From Malaciobacter mytili LMG 24559 (lineage in GTDB: Bacteria; Campylobacterota; Campylobacteria; Campylobacterales; Arcobacteraceae), in contig NZ_CP031220.1 in NCBI RefSeq assembly GCF_003346775.1, forward strand, positions 106,446-170,445: a stretch of DNA of 64,000 nucleotides, written 5' to 3'. Shown one piece after another: positions 42,531 through 51,488 of the stretch. How positions within the stretch are numbered: position 1 is the stretch's first letter; each line of letters opens with the position of its first letter. Position numbers and translations under genes: made by a program. The notes beneath the pieces were generated by a model. That model searched no databases and was not told the origin of the DNA. It saw nothing but the letters and a program-made list of their open reading frames with translations.

Positions 42531-42845
42531 TTATGCAGTTTTTCTTTCTTTAATTATTTCAACTGAAATAGTATCATTATCATTCATTTTTGAAATATCA
42601 TCACATAATAAAAGTTCTGATTTCTCAAAATTTTCTATTGTTAAAAATCCACTTCTAAAATAAGATTTTTCATCTAATTCAAGTTCTACTTCATTCCATT
42701 TGCCCTCAGTTTCAAATGGAACTTTTAATATATTTTTATTACCAACTAATTCTATATTAGATATATTGTTTAAATCACTTTTAGCAAATACAGCAACATA
42801 AAATATTTCTGTACCTTTTACACCTCTTAATGCTTGTATTACCAT
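42531..42845 (-). CDS. Hypothetical protein
   Basis: 104 residues, beta-rich, soluble, acidic C-terminus followed by a basic tail (EIIKERKTA). GGAGTAATATATT precedes the ATG. No family recognised. Confidence 0.5.
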   Translation of the reverse strand: MVIQALRGVKGTEIFYVAVFAKSDLNNISNIELVGNKNILKVPFETEGKWNEVELELDEKSYFRSGFLTIENFEKSELLLCDDISKMNDNDTISVEIIKERKTA

Positions 42846-42851
42846 AATATA

Positions 42852-43103
42852 TTACTCCACTAATTCACTTGTTATATATTCACCCATTGGCTCAGGTATT
42901 TCAACGCTATAATCATTATCATCTGCATTATGATATTCAGCCCATTCAGTATCATCATACTCAAATACTTTACCATATACACCCGTTCTCTTAATATAGT
43001 TTTTTAGCATAGTCATATTGTAAAATATTGGATGATTAACATCATGGTTGTATGTTTCATCAATATTTTCATCTTGATTGTATTCTAAAATCTCATAAGT
43101 CAT
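42852..43103 (-). CDS. Hypothetical acidic protein
   Basis: 83 residues, strongly acidic, Tyr/His-rich. SD AAAGG from linker (ATACTGTAAAGG). Acidity could mimic DNA, as in some antirestriction or inhibitor proteins, but nothing else supports that. Confidence 0.5.
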   Translation of the reverse strand: MTYEILEYNQDENIDETYNHDVNHPIFYNMTMLKNYIKRTGVYGKVFEYDDTEWAEYHNADDNDYSVEIPEPMGEYITSELVE

Positions 43104-43124
43104 AAGTTAAACCTTTACAGTATA

Positions 43125-43289
43125 TTATTCTTCAATATCAGAAGAATAAAAATCACAACCAAATGGCAACTCACTTTCTAAACTTTGAGCTTCACTATTA
43201 GTAAGTTTTGCAACTGCTTCATCGTGATTTTCTGCTCTTACTTCCTCTAATATTTCATCATTCTCATTTAAAAATGTATAAAGCTTCAT
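43125..43289 (-). CDS. Hypothetical small acidic protein
   Basis: 54 residues (MKLYTFLNENDEILEEVRAE...), acidic, ends SSDIEE. SD AAAGG from the linker that ends the upstream gene. No family recognised. Confidence 0.5.
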   Translation of the reverse strand: MKLYTFLNENDEILEEVRAENHDEAVAKLTNSEAQSLESELPFGCDFYSSDIEE

Positions 43290-43299
43290 AGGTAGTCCT

Positions 43300-43578
43300 T
43301 TATTTCATATTCTCAATAGAATATTGTTTTATTCTTTCAATTATTTCATTAGTAATTTTCTTATGAAATTCTAATGTACCTATCATACTTAAACAAGCAT
43401 TATTTTCAAGACTAAATTGATCTGTTCCCCAATTAAAAAAAATGTAATCATCCCTATCATAACTTATAGTTAATTGAACTTCATTAGATATTGAACAGTT
43501 TGCAATTCTTCTAGCTGATTCTTTTAAATCTTTCTTTTTAACTTCTTTTAGACTATCAGGCAATTTAATTTCACTCAT
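43300..43578 (-). CDS. Hypothetical 92-residue protein, duplicate 1
   Basis: Identical in sequence to the protein at 43801. Soluble, with two Cys (about residues 28 and 63), basic N-terminus ([14 protein letters not shown]), ending IENMK in the linker. The DNA is identical over at least 288 bases (43297-43584 and 43798-44085), a very recent duplication that leaves the 64-residue gene between the copies. Confidence 0.55.
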
Positions 43579-43596
43579 AATTTACTCCAATCAACT

Positions 43597-43791
43597 TTAC
43601 TGCATATTGATTAATTCAATATATCTATTATTTGTTCTAGGTTTAGGGCATATTTCCATAGGAATTTTACCTGCACTTAATCCCTCAAAACCTTTTACAA
43701 TTTTATCTTTGGTTTTATATCCTAAACCGCAACCATTACTACTAACTGCTTTGCAACCATTACAATCTTTTTTAATTCTTTGATTTGCCAT
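43597..43791 (-). CDS. Hypothetical small Cys-rich protein
   Basis: 64 residues with CNGC (about 10-13), another Cys near 21 and one near 48, compatible with metal binding. Ends INMQ in the linker. Lies between two identical gene copies. Confidence 0.5.
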   Translation of the reverse strand: MANQRIKKDCNGCKAVSSNGCGLGYKTKDKIVKGFEGLSAGKIPMEICPKPRTNNRYIELINMQ

Positions 43792-43800
43792 TAATAGCCT

Positions 43801-44079
43801 TTATTTCATATTCTCAATAGAATATTGTTTTATTCTTTCAATTATTTCATTAGTAATTTTCTTATGAAATTCTAATGTACCTATCATACTTAAACAAGCA
43901 TTATTTTCAAGACTAAATTGATCTGTTCCCCAATTAAAAAAAATGTAATCATCCCTATCATAACTTATAGTTAATTGAACTTCATTAGATATTGAACAGT
44001 TTGCAATTCTTCTAGCTGATTCTTTTAAATCTTTCTTTTTAACTTCTTTTAGACTATCAGGCAATTTAATTTCACTCAT
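43801..44079 (-). CDS. Hypothetical 92-residue protein, duplicate 2
   Basis: Exact duplicate of the protein at 43300, 501 bases upstream in the transcript. It is the promoter-proximal copy. The linkers before the two copies differ by small changes (ATATGCTATAAAG against ATATGCAGTAAAG). Confidence 0.55.
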
Positions 44080-44184
44080 AATTTATCCAATCAACTTTAT
44101 AGCATATTATATATGCTTATTTTTTATTTATAAATTTATTTTACAGATAATTATGTTTACTCAACTATGTTAAGTACATAGAGT

Positions 44185-44213
44185 ATTATATCTTATGTAT
44201 AGTACAATGTCAA
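44185..44213 (-). promoter_or_regulatory. Consensus promoter of the minus-strand small-gene array
   Basis: On the minus strand, TTGACA (44213-44208), 17 bases, TATAAT (44190-44185): a perfect sigma-70 consensus. ATGTACTTGACA and ATGTACTTAACA form direct repeats that overlap the -35 box and lie just downstream of the start, likely repressor sites. It drives the genes at 44079 and below. Confidence 0.8.
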
Positions 44214-44222
44214 GTACATATA

Positions 44223-44525
44223 TTAACTTTCTTTTAAATTTTCACAATTTGTAATTTGTTTTATTTGCTCACTTGTTAAAAGTGATGAAATTTCATTTGA
44301 AACACTTAAAATATTTTTATGTCTCATAAAAAATCCCAAGGTATCACTTGCTGATGTAAAATCTTTATCTAATAATTCAAATGCACTATAATAAGATTTT
44401 GAATTCATATTTTTGTTTTTAAAAGAGTAATAACCTCTATATAGTTGATTCTCAATTAATTCCTCTATCATTATCCTAATATATTTATCTTCCATTTCTG
44501 CTGTAATTATTTGAATTGTAGTCAT
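44223..44525 (-). CDS. Hypothetical protein next to tnpC
   Basis: 100 residues, soluble, mixed charge. It begins 17 bases after the tnpC-like gene and is probably the last gene of the recombinase operon. AAGGAAAAATA precedes the ATG. No family recognised. Confidence 0.5.
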   Translation of the reverse strand: MTTIQIITAEMEDKYIRIMIEELIENQLYRGYYSFKNKNMNSKSYYSAFELLDKDFTSASDTLGFFMRHKNILSVSNEISSLLTSEQIKQITNCENLKES

Positions 44526-44541
44526 TATTTTTCCTTATTAT

Positions 44542-44934
44542 TTACTCTAATGTTTTTATATACTCTTTTAAAGCCATAATTTGCTCAACCAATTTACTAT
44601 TACTATCTTTTAAGTCTCTATTTTCAGAACTAAGAACTTTATTTTTTTGATTCAACTCTTTTATTTTATGTTCTAGTTCTTGCACTTCATTAGATTTATT
44701 AACTGTTATTGTAGTGTGTTCTCCTATAAAATCTCTATAAGTATATAATGTATTTCTTGATATTCCAGATTCGTTAGAGATTCTACTAAAGTTAATTTTT
44801 TCTTTTTTCTTTTTTAATTTTTCTATTGCTTCTAAAATCTTATTTTTAGTATCTTCTTTTCTTTGTTCTTCTTGTCTCTTAAGACCTTCATTTTTTACTC
44901 TTTTTTTAATCTTATTATTTTGCATTATTATCAA
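44542..44934 (-). CDS. TnpC-like accessory protein of a tyrosine-recombinase transposon
   Basis: 130 residues. A basic start, then a helix-turn-helix (INFSRISNESGISRNTLYTY at about 47-66) and a C-terminal coiled coil (about 88-130). This architecture is that of TnpC of Tn554 and DUF6262 proteins, which accompany tandem tyrosine recombinases. It overlaps the end of the third recombinase gene by 20 bases. Confidence 0.7.
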   Translation of the reverse strand: MIIMQNNKIKKRVKNEGLKRQEEQRKEDTKNKILEAIEKLKKKKEKINFSRISNESGISRNTLYTYRDFIGEHTTITVNKSNEVQELEHKIKELNQKNKVLSSENRDLKDSNSKLVEQIMALKEYIKTLE

Positions 44935-46702
44935 CCTCTTTATATATCTTATCTATTTCCAGTCTATTTATAATTTGTTCCAACTTGTCTCTTTTTCTTT
45001 TATTTACATGAAAATTCATTTTGGCAAATTTATTATCTTTTGTCCTCTCAATCTCATTATCTATTAACTCTTTTTGCCTTTTAAAGTTAGTGAGAAAACT
45101 ATCATTTGTCACAAAATCAGTACAACCAATATAATAACAACCCTCTGAGCCAGTATTATCACAATGACCTTTTTTAAAGTCTTTTAAACACATACCCATT
45201 GGAAGAGGATTTATGCCAAATCTTTTAGATAAAGTGCCTATAACTTCATCCATGTCTTTTACTGTTCTAACAGTATCAATCATTTGTTTAAAATCATTAC
45301 CTATACTACCATTAGTATAAATACTATCTGCATCAATATAAGTTTTAATATAATCTTTTTCTAGTGTTTCTTCTTTCACTTTAGCATAGTGAATTGTCAT
45401 ATCAATACTTACATGAGAATAATGCCTTTTAATTATTCTAATTGGCACTCCATCATTAATTAACTGTTGTGCAAAAGTGTGTCTAAATTGATGAGGGTGC
45501 AAAGGGTATAGTTCTTCTATTCCATCTTTATTGAGGTGCGTAATATTATGTTTTTTTATAAACTTTTTTAAAGCACTCGTATAGTCACTCACTGAAACCC
45601 TTGAAGCAACATTACTATATTTTGCTGAAAGATTTCTATTTTTTCTAACAAAAAGATATTTATTATTGTTTCTAATATGGCTATATTTTTTTATCACATC
45701 TTGTATCAACTCAAAAGTTTCTTTGTTTATTAAAATTCTTCTTTTTGTAGGTTCTTTTTCTGTTTTAGAAGAGATTCTATTTAGATAATATGTTTTTCCA
45801 AAATAGCTATCTTCAATCCATGCAGAATCAATTTTTAAAGTAAGCACCTCTGAAATTCTTAATCCAGTTGACAGTAAAACCATAGTTATATATTTTTCAA
45901 TATTTAAATCAAGTAAATCAATTGACTTAACTCTCCATCTTGGGTTTACAAGCCTAACCCAATTATGTCTAGCCCAGGTTAAAGTATTTTTAGTTGAGAA
46001 TTTCATATCTTTCATTATTCCATATTCCCAAACAACATAATCAGATTCTTTTGTTAGTGCAATTTTTATTTGGTCTAAAACTTCATTAGGTATAGATTTA
46101 TTTACTTCTTTTGTTTTTTTGATAGCTTTTTTAACATCCCAATATTCATACATATTTTGACTATAAAGCAATAGTTCATCAGGTGCATCATCCCAATCAT
46201 ATTTGATAGCAACTTCTGCTAAATCTTGTAAGAGAATTGCTTTTTTACATAATGTTTTTGGAGAATACGGTCTTTTTCTTCGGTTTTCTTTTTTATTCTC
46301 TTCTAAATATTTTAGATATTTTTCAAAGTGTTTTTTATTAAATCTTTTCAAAGAACTAATTTTATATTCTTCCATGAAAGGTACTAAACTGCTAATGAGT
46401 GTAGATATTTTATTTGGAATTGATTGAAATTTATTCTTTGATGTTGTGTTCCCAATTAAGTACCATGCGTATTGCTTTATTGTATTTTTAAATATTCTAC
46501 TTTTAATCCCATAAAATACGATATTGCAATATTTTATATCTAGTTCTCTTGGAGTAAAATCCGATAAATCCCAATAATCTTCATTAAAATCAATATTCCC
46601 ACATTTAAGAGTCTTATAGTCAGGATTATTTGAATATGACAATCCTTCTAAAAGCATTTTATTTTTATGTCTTTGCTTAAAATAAATTTGTTTAGCTTCC
46701 AT
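44915..46702 (-). CDS. Tyrosine recombinase 3 (TnpB-like)
   Basis: 595 residues from the ATG at 46702, which has GAAGGA upstream and overlaps the previous stop by 11 bases. The catalytic set is present: Arg in STGLRISEVLTLKI, HQFRHTF (HxxR), HYSHVS and the nucleophile in MTIHYAKV. A Cys cluster (CLKDFKKGHC, GSEGCYYIGC) follows, typical of Tn554 TnpB. It should catalyse site-specific integration and excision with its two partners. Confidence 0.85.
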   Translation of the reverse strand: MEAKQIYFKQRHKNKMLLEGLSYSNNPDYKTLKCGNIDFNEDYWDLSDFTPRELDIKYCNIVFYGIKSRIFKNTIKQYAWYLIGNTTSKNKFQSIPNKISTLISSLVPFMEEYKISSLKRFNKKHFEKYLKYLEENKKENRRKRPYSPKTLCKKAILLQDLAEVAIKYDWDDAPDELLLYSQNMYEYWDVKKAIKKTKEVNKSIPNEVLDQIKIALTKESDYVVWEYGIMKDMKFSTKNTLTWARHNWVRLVNPRWRVKSIDLLDLNIEKYITMVLLSTGLRISEVLTLKIDSAWIEDSYFGKTYYLNRISSKTEKEPTKRRILINKETFELIQDVIKKYSHIRNNNKYLFVRKNRNLSAKYSNVASRVSVSDYTSALKKFIKKHNITHLNKDGIEELYPLHPHQFRHTFAQQLINDGVPIRIIKRHYSHVSIDMTIHYAKVKEETLEKDYIKTYIDADSIYTNGSIGNDFKQMIDTVRTVKDMDEVIGTLSKRFGINPLPMGMCLKDFKKGHCDNTGSEGCYYIGCTDFVTNDSFLTNFKRQKELIDNEIERTKDNKFAKMNFHVNKRKRDKLEQIINRLEIDKIYKEVDNNAK

Positions 46703-48089
46703 TTGAAAGTCCTTCAAGTTTATTGATTATCTCTTTAATTATTCCTATCTTCCACTCATAATGTCTAGCTACATCAAGACCAAACTCATAAACATTATCA
46801 AGATTGTTCTTTTCTATTTTTAGTTGATTATAAAAAAATGGTAAATAATCAGGAGTAGTAACCATGCTAGGGCAACCATAACAATTCCCACGACCTATTA
46901 AATGAGGGCATATCTTACTGGAATTAACTGTATCACTATTAGTACAATAACCCTCTTCAATTATTCTAAACTTTTCAGGGTTCTCTTTTACTGCTGATAT
47001 TTCAATCTCTTCAATATTTTTAAATACTGAAATCTTCTCAATAGCTAACCCCATTGACTTTTCATATTCATACTCATTTGTTCTATCGTAATACTTTTGA
47101 GTAGTTGCAATGTTTTTATGACCTAAAACTTCTTTTGCAACATAAACATCAACACCTTTTTTTGAATACATTTCAGGTATGGTTCTTCTAAACATATGTG
47201 AAGTTATTTTAAAATCTTCTCCACTTGGGTGTTTGATATTATTCTCTTTTAGATATTTATTTATTTTTCTATTCATTACAGTATTATTATAAACTACAAA
47301 GCCATATTTTGAATGAATAGAAGCTTTAGCAAATATTTTATCAAGATTGAATTTTTTTCTTACTTCTTTTGAATACTCAATTAGTTTCTGAATCTCTTTT
47401 GTGATAGTATTGTTAATTGAGTATATAGTTCTATACCTATTGCCTTTGCTTGTTTTGAAGTGTAAATCATATTTATGCTTACCTAAATCATTTTTTATTA
47501 AACATTTATCAGTAAGTCCAATTATTTCACTATATCTCATACCATAATTTAAAGCTATTAAGATATAAGTTCTTACATATATATCATGATAAGATAATAA
47601 ATTTATTTTAATATCTTTTAATATTGGCTCAGGTATTGATTCTGTTAATATTTCTCCAACATCAAAAGGTTCTCCATTAAAATAATTCAAACTTTTAAAA
47701 TCATCTGCATAAAAAAACTTAGAATATTCAAAAAATAAATATACTGCTTGATAACAAGCTCTTTTAGTGTTTTGTTTTAAAGGTTTATTCCCACCAATTT
47801 TAGTTAAAGAAGTATTTAAATATGCAATGAAATAATTAGTAATTTGAGGATTGAAACCATCAAAACTATTAATATTTTGCTCTTTACAAAAATCCCAAAA
47901 TCTAACAATATGAGTATTTAAATGCCTAGTGCTATTTGCACCTCTTTTTTTTAGCATAATTTTTATAAATTCAATATAGAAAAAAGTTAGGAACAAAGGT
48001 ACTCTTTTATAATTGATTTGATACCTTATGTTTTCTTCTATAATAACTATTAGTTTTTTATTTCTATTGATTTCTAATTTATCATACAT
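46692..48089 (-). CDS. Tyrosine recombinase 2
   Basis: 465 residues from the ATG at 48089. Catalytic Arg in NYGMRYSEIIGL, HMFRRT (HxxR), GHKN and Tyr in TTQKYYDRT; a Cys-rich segment (KICPHLIGRGNCYGCPS) near the C-terminus. It overlaps recombinase 1 by eight bases and recombinase 3 by 11, so the three are translationally coupled. Confidence 0.85.
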   Translation of the reverse strand: MYDKLEINRNKKLIVIIEENIRYQINYKRVPLFLTFFYIEFIKIMLKKRGANSTRHLNTHIVRFWDFCKEQNINSFDGFNPQITNYFIAYLNTSLTKIGGNKPLKQNTKRACYQAVYLFFEYSKFFYADDFKSLNYFNGEPFDVGEILTESIPEPILKDIKINLLSYHDIYVRTYILIALNYGMRYSEIIGLTDKCLIKNDLGKHKYDLHFKTSKGNRYRTIYSINNTITKEIQKLIEYSKEVRKKFNLDKIFAKASIHSKYGFVVYNNTVMNRKINKYLKENNIKHPSGEDFKITSHMFRRTIPEMYSKKGVDVYVAKEVLGHKNIATTQKYYDRTNEYEYEKSMGLAIEKISVFKNIEEIEISAVKENPEKFRIIEEGYCTNSDTVNSSKICPHLIGRGNCYGCPSMVTTPDYLPFFYNQLKIEKNNLDNVYEFGLDVARHYEWKIGIIKEIINKLEGLSNGS

Positions 48090-49311
48090 CACTTAATCCA
48101 TATTCCATATTGACAAAAATCTTTTCTAATTCTTTTGCTATATCTTGCTCTTTAGCTAATTGGATATAAATACTACAAGTTGAAGGGTTTTTATGTCCTA
48201 AAAGGCTTTGTATTGTTGTTATATCAACTTTATTCCTTGCTAAATTTGTAGCAAAAGTGTGTCTTAGGTCATGAGGTGTAAAATCTATTCCAGTTGCTTC
48301 TTTTGCTTCTTTGAACTTTTTATAAATTGTTGCATAGGAAATTGGGCTTCCTAAATTTGCTTTACTCTCACTTATGAAAAAGTAATCGTGTTCAAACTCT
48401 GTTTCATCCCAAATATCACTCCATTTTCCATCATAGTAATTATTTAATTCATAATATATTTTATTTGGAACATAAAGCTTTCTAGTTCCAGTTTTCAATC
48501 TTCTTCTATGACTCTCATTTTCTAAGGGTTTTGATAATTCTATTGTTTGAACTTTCTTGCTTGAATTCATAGTTTTTATATCTTGAATTTTTAAAGATAA
48601 AGCTTCACCAATTCTTGCACCAGTAAAAAACATAAATTTAAATATCAATCTATCTCTTTCATTTTTAAAATACTCATTAAGCGTTTCAAACTCATGATGA
48701 GTTAAGACCTTAATATTTTTACTACTTTCTTTTACTTTAAATATTGACTTAGTTATTTGACCTCTACCCAAATGTGCAAATAATCCCTCTCTTTGATTCA
48801 TTGGCATTTTAATTGCAATTGCTTCATGCTCAAAAGGGTTATCCAAGCCATAGTAATATTCCAAATGTCTATAAAAGTCTCTTACCGTTGAAACAATCCT
48901 ATTAATAGTTTTACCAGTTCTTTTTGAAGTAACTTTTAATGATTGTTGTTTTTTATAATCAGGGTACATCAAGTAAGCAATGAAATCATTTATATGTAAT
49001 GGTTTTATATCTGCAAAACTTAACTCTTCAATTTTTAAGAAAGTATAAAAGTGTTTTAAATCATAGCCTTTTGACAAAGCAGTATTAATCTCTTGACCTC
49101 TTGAAAGTTTTGTGAGAAGATAGTCATTTGCTTCTTTGATTAACTCCATATTTGAATCAAATAAAACTACATAAGGATAAAGAGTTTTAGTGAATTTAAT
49201 TTCTGATTCCCTAAGAGATACTTTTTCATCAATATTAAATAAATGTGCATTGTTATTTGTATCAATAATTGACAGTTTGCTGATTTTCATTGAGTAAATA
49301 GAGATTGACAT
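48082..49311 (-). CDS. Tyrosine recombinase 1 (TnpA-like)
   Basis: 409 residues. N-terminal SAM-like core-binding domain, then catalytic Arg in FTGARIGEALSL, HDLRHTFATNLA, LLGHKN and Tyr in STCSIYIQLA, all intact. It is the first of three overlapping recombinase genes. It begins two bases after the stop of a phage-type gene, so the trio shares the upstream operon. Confidence 0.9.
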   Translation of the reverse strand: MSISIYSMKISKLSIIDTNNNAHLFNIDEKVSLRESEIKFTKTLYPYVVLFDSNMELIKEANDYLLTKLSRGQEINTALSKGYDLKHFYTFLKIEELSFADIKPLHINDFIAYLMYPDYKKQQSLKVTSKRTGKTINRIVSTVRDFYRHLEYYYGLDNPFEHEAIAIKMPMNQREGLFAHLGRGQITKSIFKVKESSKNIKVLTHHEFETLNEYFKNERDRLIFKFMFFTGARIGEALSLKIQDIKTMNSSKKVQTIELSKPLENESHRRRLKTGTRKLYVPNKIYYELNNYYDGKWSDIWDETEFEHDYFFISESKANLGSPISYATIYKKFKEAKEATGIDFTPHDLRHTFATNLARNKVDITTIQSLLGHKNPSTCSIYIQLAKEQDIAKELEKIFVNMEYGLSDV

Positions 49312-49313
49312 AA

Positions 49314-49670
49314 CTATTTTTTAAACTCTTTAAAATAAATAAACATAGAGAAATTACATAAATCAATATCATTACCATCATTTCTTTTGGTTTCATGCTC
49401 TTCTAAAAGTTTATATAGCAATTCAATTGAACAGTCTTCTCTCCACCATCCACCACGACCTTTTTGTCTTGCTTTAGCCAGTTTATTTTGCATTCCAATA
49501 TGTGCTTCTATGTAACCAATACCAGTTGAATAACTTACAAAATATTTATATAAAGGGAATTTTAAAAAAGATTCAAAATTTGATTGAACATCATTTATAA
49601 ATGTTTCTATACATTTATTATCTATTTCTTCATCTGAATTGCTACTATTTATAATTTGTTCTAAGTTCAT
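49314..49670 (-). CDS. Phage-type conserved protein with RGGWW motif
   Basis: 118 residues. The segment HIGMQNKLAKARQKGRGGWW, followed by a Cys/Ser..L...EH..K..D.D.CNF pattern, matches a common small phage family (HxxLxxAxxKGRGGW, EHVxKGDxxDVxxFxM). Function not established with certainty. It lies between the deoxyribosyltransferase-like gene and the recombinases. Confidence 0.65.
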   Translation of the reverse strand: MNLEQIINSSNSDEEIDNKCIETFINDVQSNFESFLKFPLYKYFVSYSTGIGYIEAHIGMQNKLAKARQKGRGGWWREDCSIELLYKLLEEHETKRNDGNDIDLCNFSMFIYFKEFKK

Positions 49671-49735
49671 TTTATGCCCTTGTTCTTATTTAATATTGTC
49701 GCATTGTCTATATCTTCAATCTTTATATTATCATT

Positions 49736-50335
49736 TTAATACTTCTCTAGATTTTCTTTTTGTCTTTTGTCTTGACTATATAGATGTAAAAACTCTATTA
49801 GATGTTTTAGTCCATCATTGTTTAATTCAGCAACTTTTATTACCCAATTTGAATCAGTAATTTTAATTTCAAACTCATTTTTGTAAGTAATAGGTAGGAA
49901 TGACAATACAATTTCATTCTCATCTATTGTTTCTATCATATCTTGATTGTCTTGTATGACTTTATTTAGTTGTGACAACAAACCTAAATCATATAGACTA
50001 TCTTCATAATTAGAGTTCGTTAAGGTAACCACTTCTAAATATCTAATAATCTTGTTGTTTTTAATTGCAAATTCAATCTCATTTTTAGTTGAATCTCCGA
50101 TATATCCATTTACATTTAAAACTAAGACTTCATCACATAGTAAAATTTTATCAAAATGAACTTCATCAAAAGTTTTCTTCATTTGACTGTCCATATCTAA
50201 ACCCTCTAAATGACCAAACATAGCTACCGTTAGAACAATATTGCCTTTTGCTGTTTCTTCTTTATTTGCCTTTTCAAAAGCTTCTTTAAATTTAGTAGAA
50301 CCACACAAACATACTATTTTTCTATTATTGAACAT
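49736..50335 (-). CDS. Nucleoside 2-deoxyribosyltransferase-like protein
   Basis: 199 residues. VCLCGSTKFKEAFEKAN at the start, DEVHFDKILLCDEVLVLNVN in the middle and GYIGDSTKNEIEFAI are the hallmarks of this family, common in phages and plasmids. It is predicted to act on nucleosides or nucleotide derivatives. The last 70 residues are an extra, unrecognised domain. Transcribed with the zinc-ribbon genes upstream. Confidence 0.75.
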   Translation of the reverse strand: MFNNRKIVCLCGSTKFKEAFEKANKEETAKGNIVLTVAMFGHLEGLDMDSQMKKTFDEVHFDKILLCDEVLVLNVNGYIGDSTKNEIEFAIKNNKIIRYLEVVTLTNSNYEDSLYDLGLLSQLNKVIQDNQDMIETIDENEIVLSFLPITYKNEFEIKITDSNWVIKVAELNNDGLKHLIEFLHLYSQDKRQKENLEKY

Positions 50336-50344
50336 TTTAATCCT

Positions 50345-51475
50345 TTAATATTTACTATTTTTAAAATCTATTACATTTTTTTCGTAAAAAGGAGTATATA
50401 TTCTGCCACCAAAACCATACCCTTCACTATATGAAATATCGGTTATTGCATATTTATCTTTAAAGACCTCACTATGTAAGTCATAAGCATAATCATTAGT
50501 GTCTTTTTCTATTTTATGAATCTCTTCTCTAATTATTTTAACAAGTTCTAAAGAGTTGTATTTTTTAATATCGTTAAGTGTTCCATAGCAATAAATACTA
50601 TATCCACACCTATTTTTATCCAAAGAAGTTGCAAAAGTAAATTCATACCCAAGTTTTATTACATCAGCATCTTGCCATGTTGTTTTCCAAACTATGTTTT
50701 CTCTAATCCCAAAGTTATTCTCTTTAGCCCAATCATTAATGGCTCTTTTTGTTAATCTCTTTGTCTTTTTTGGTACAATATCTTTTTCAATTACCTCATA
50801 TTTTGTAGGTCTAAAGTCAAGTAAATCATCAGTAAATTTAATTGGCTTCAAAAGTCCTCTTTTATATAATGCAATGATAGTTTTAGTTTCAATATAAGTA
50901 TTATCATTGTTATCAATATACCAACAAAAAAATCTATCGACACCCATTCTTTTATAGCTTACAGTTTTATTTTCTGCTATTTGTTTGTAACATTTCTCCA
51001 TATGCAAAGTTAAAGATTTATATTCTGCATTTTCATTTTTAATATACACTTGTCTTAATTGTTCGATTTTGTCTTCTCTTTGTGTTGCATCTAAAGGTGT
51101 GATTTCACAAGGCAAAGAATTTAATAATCTTCTATTGTATTCTCTCTCTATTTCTACTCTATGTTTACCATCTTTTATTTTGGAATATATAAAAATCATA
51201 TAATCATTAGCTAGTTCAGTCCATTTTCTTCCGTATTCTGAACCAAATTTAATAATTGATTTATCAGTCTGTATTTTATTAAATTTTTCATCAATATAAG
51301 AGTATCTGTTTTCTGAAATACATTTTAGACAAATACATTTTTGAATACCTGATTGAGTTCCACCAAACTTATAATCATTTGGTGTTTCATACCTCATTCT
51401 TCTTTCATATTCCTCACCAATATTGATTGTTTTTTTACATTCAAAACATTCATATTCTTTTCTTGCTTTAGGCAT
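50345..51475 (-). CDS. Zinc-ribbon protein, large
   Basis: 376 residues. N-terminal zinc ribbon (ARKEYECFECKKTINIGEEY, then CICLKC) followed by an unrecognised domain. The ribbon is shared with the gene just upstream (ARKEYKCYDCNKPI...). Probably paralogous at the N-terminus only. No function assigned. Confidence 0.6.
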   Translation of the reverse strand: MPKARKEYECFECKKTINIGEEYERRMRYETPNDYKFGGTQSGIQKCICLKCISENRYSYIDEKFNKIQTDKSIIKFGSEYGRKWTELANDYMIFIYSKIKDGKHRVEIEREYNRRLLNSLPCEITPLDATQREDKIEQLRQVYIKNENAEYKSLTLHMEKCYKQIAENKTVSYKRMGVDRFFCWYIDNNDNTYIETKTIIALYKRGLLKPIKFTDDLLDFRPTKYEVIEKDIVPKKTKRLTKRAINDWAKENNFGIRENIVWKTTWQDADVIKLGYEFTFATSLDKNRCGYSIYCYGTLNDIKKYNSLELVKIIREEIHKIEKDTNDYAYDLHSEVFKDKYAITDISYSEGYGFGGRIYTPFYEKNVIDFKNSKY

Positions 51476-51488
51476 AGCTAAACCCTTA

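Larger units (their letters stand above)
42081..44105 (-). repeat. Recurring stop/SD linker in the minus-strand small-gene array
   Basis: Junctions on the minus strand: 42090 (ATATGAAATAAAGG), 42290 (ATATGAAATAAAG), 42525 (ATATGCAGTAAAG, with a CTGCATA/TATGCAG palindrome), 43126 (ATACTGTAAAGG), 43310 (ATATGAAATAAAGG), 43608 (ATATGCAGTAAAG), 43811 (ATATGAAATAAAGG) and 44105 (ATATGCTATAAAG). They are the same element as in the plus-strand array, so proteins end NMK, NMQ or similar. Confidence 0.75.

Noticed and set aside
42852..43103. DNA-mimic anti-restriction protein
   Set aside because: Acidic composition alone is insufficient; no ArdA or Ocr-like pattern.
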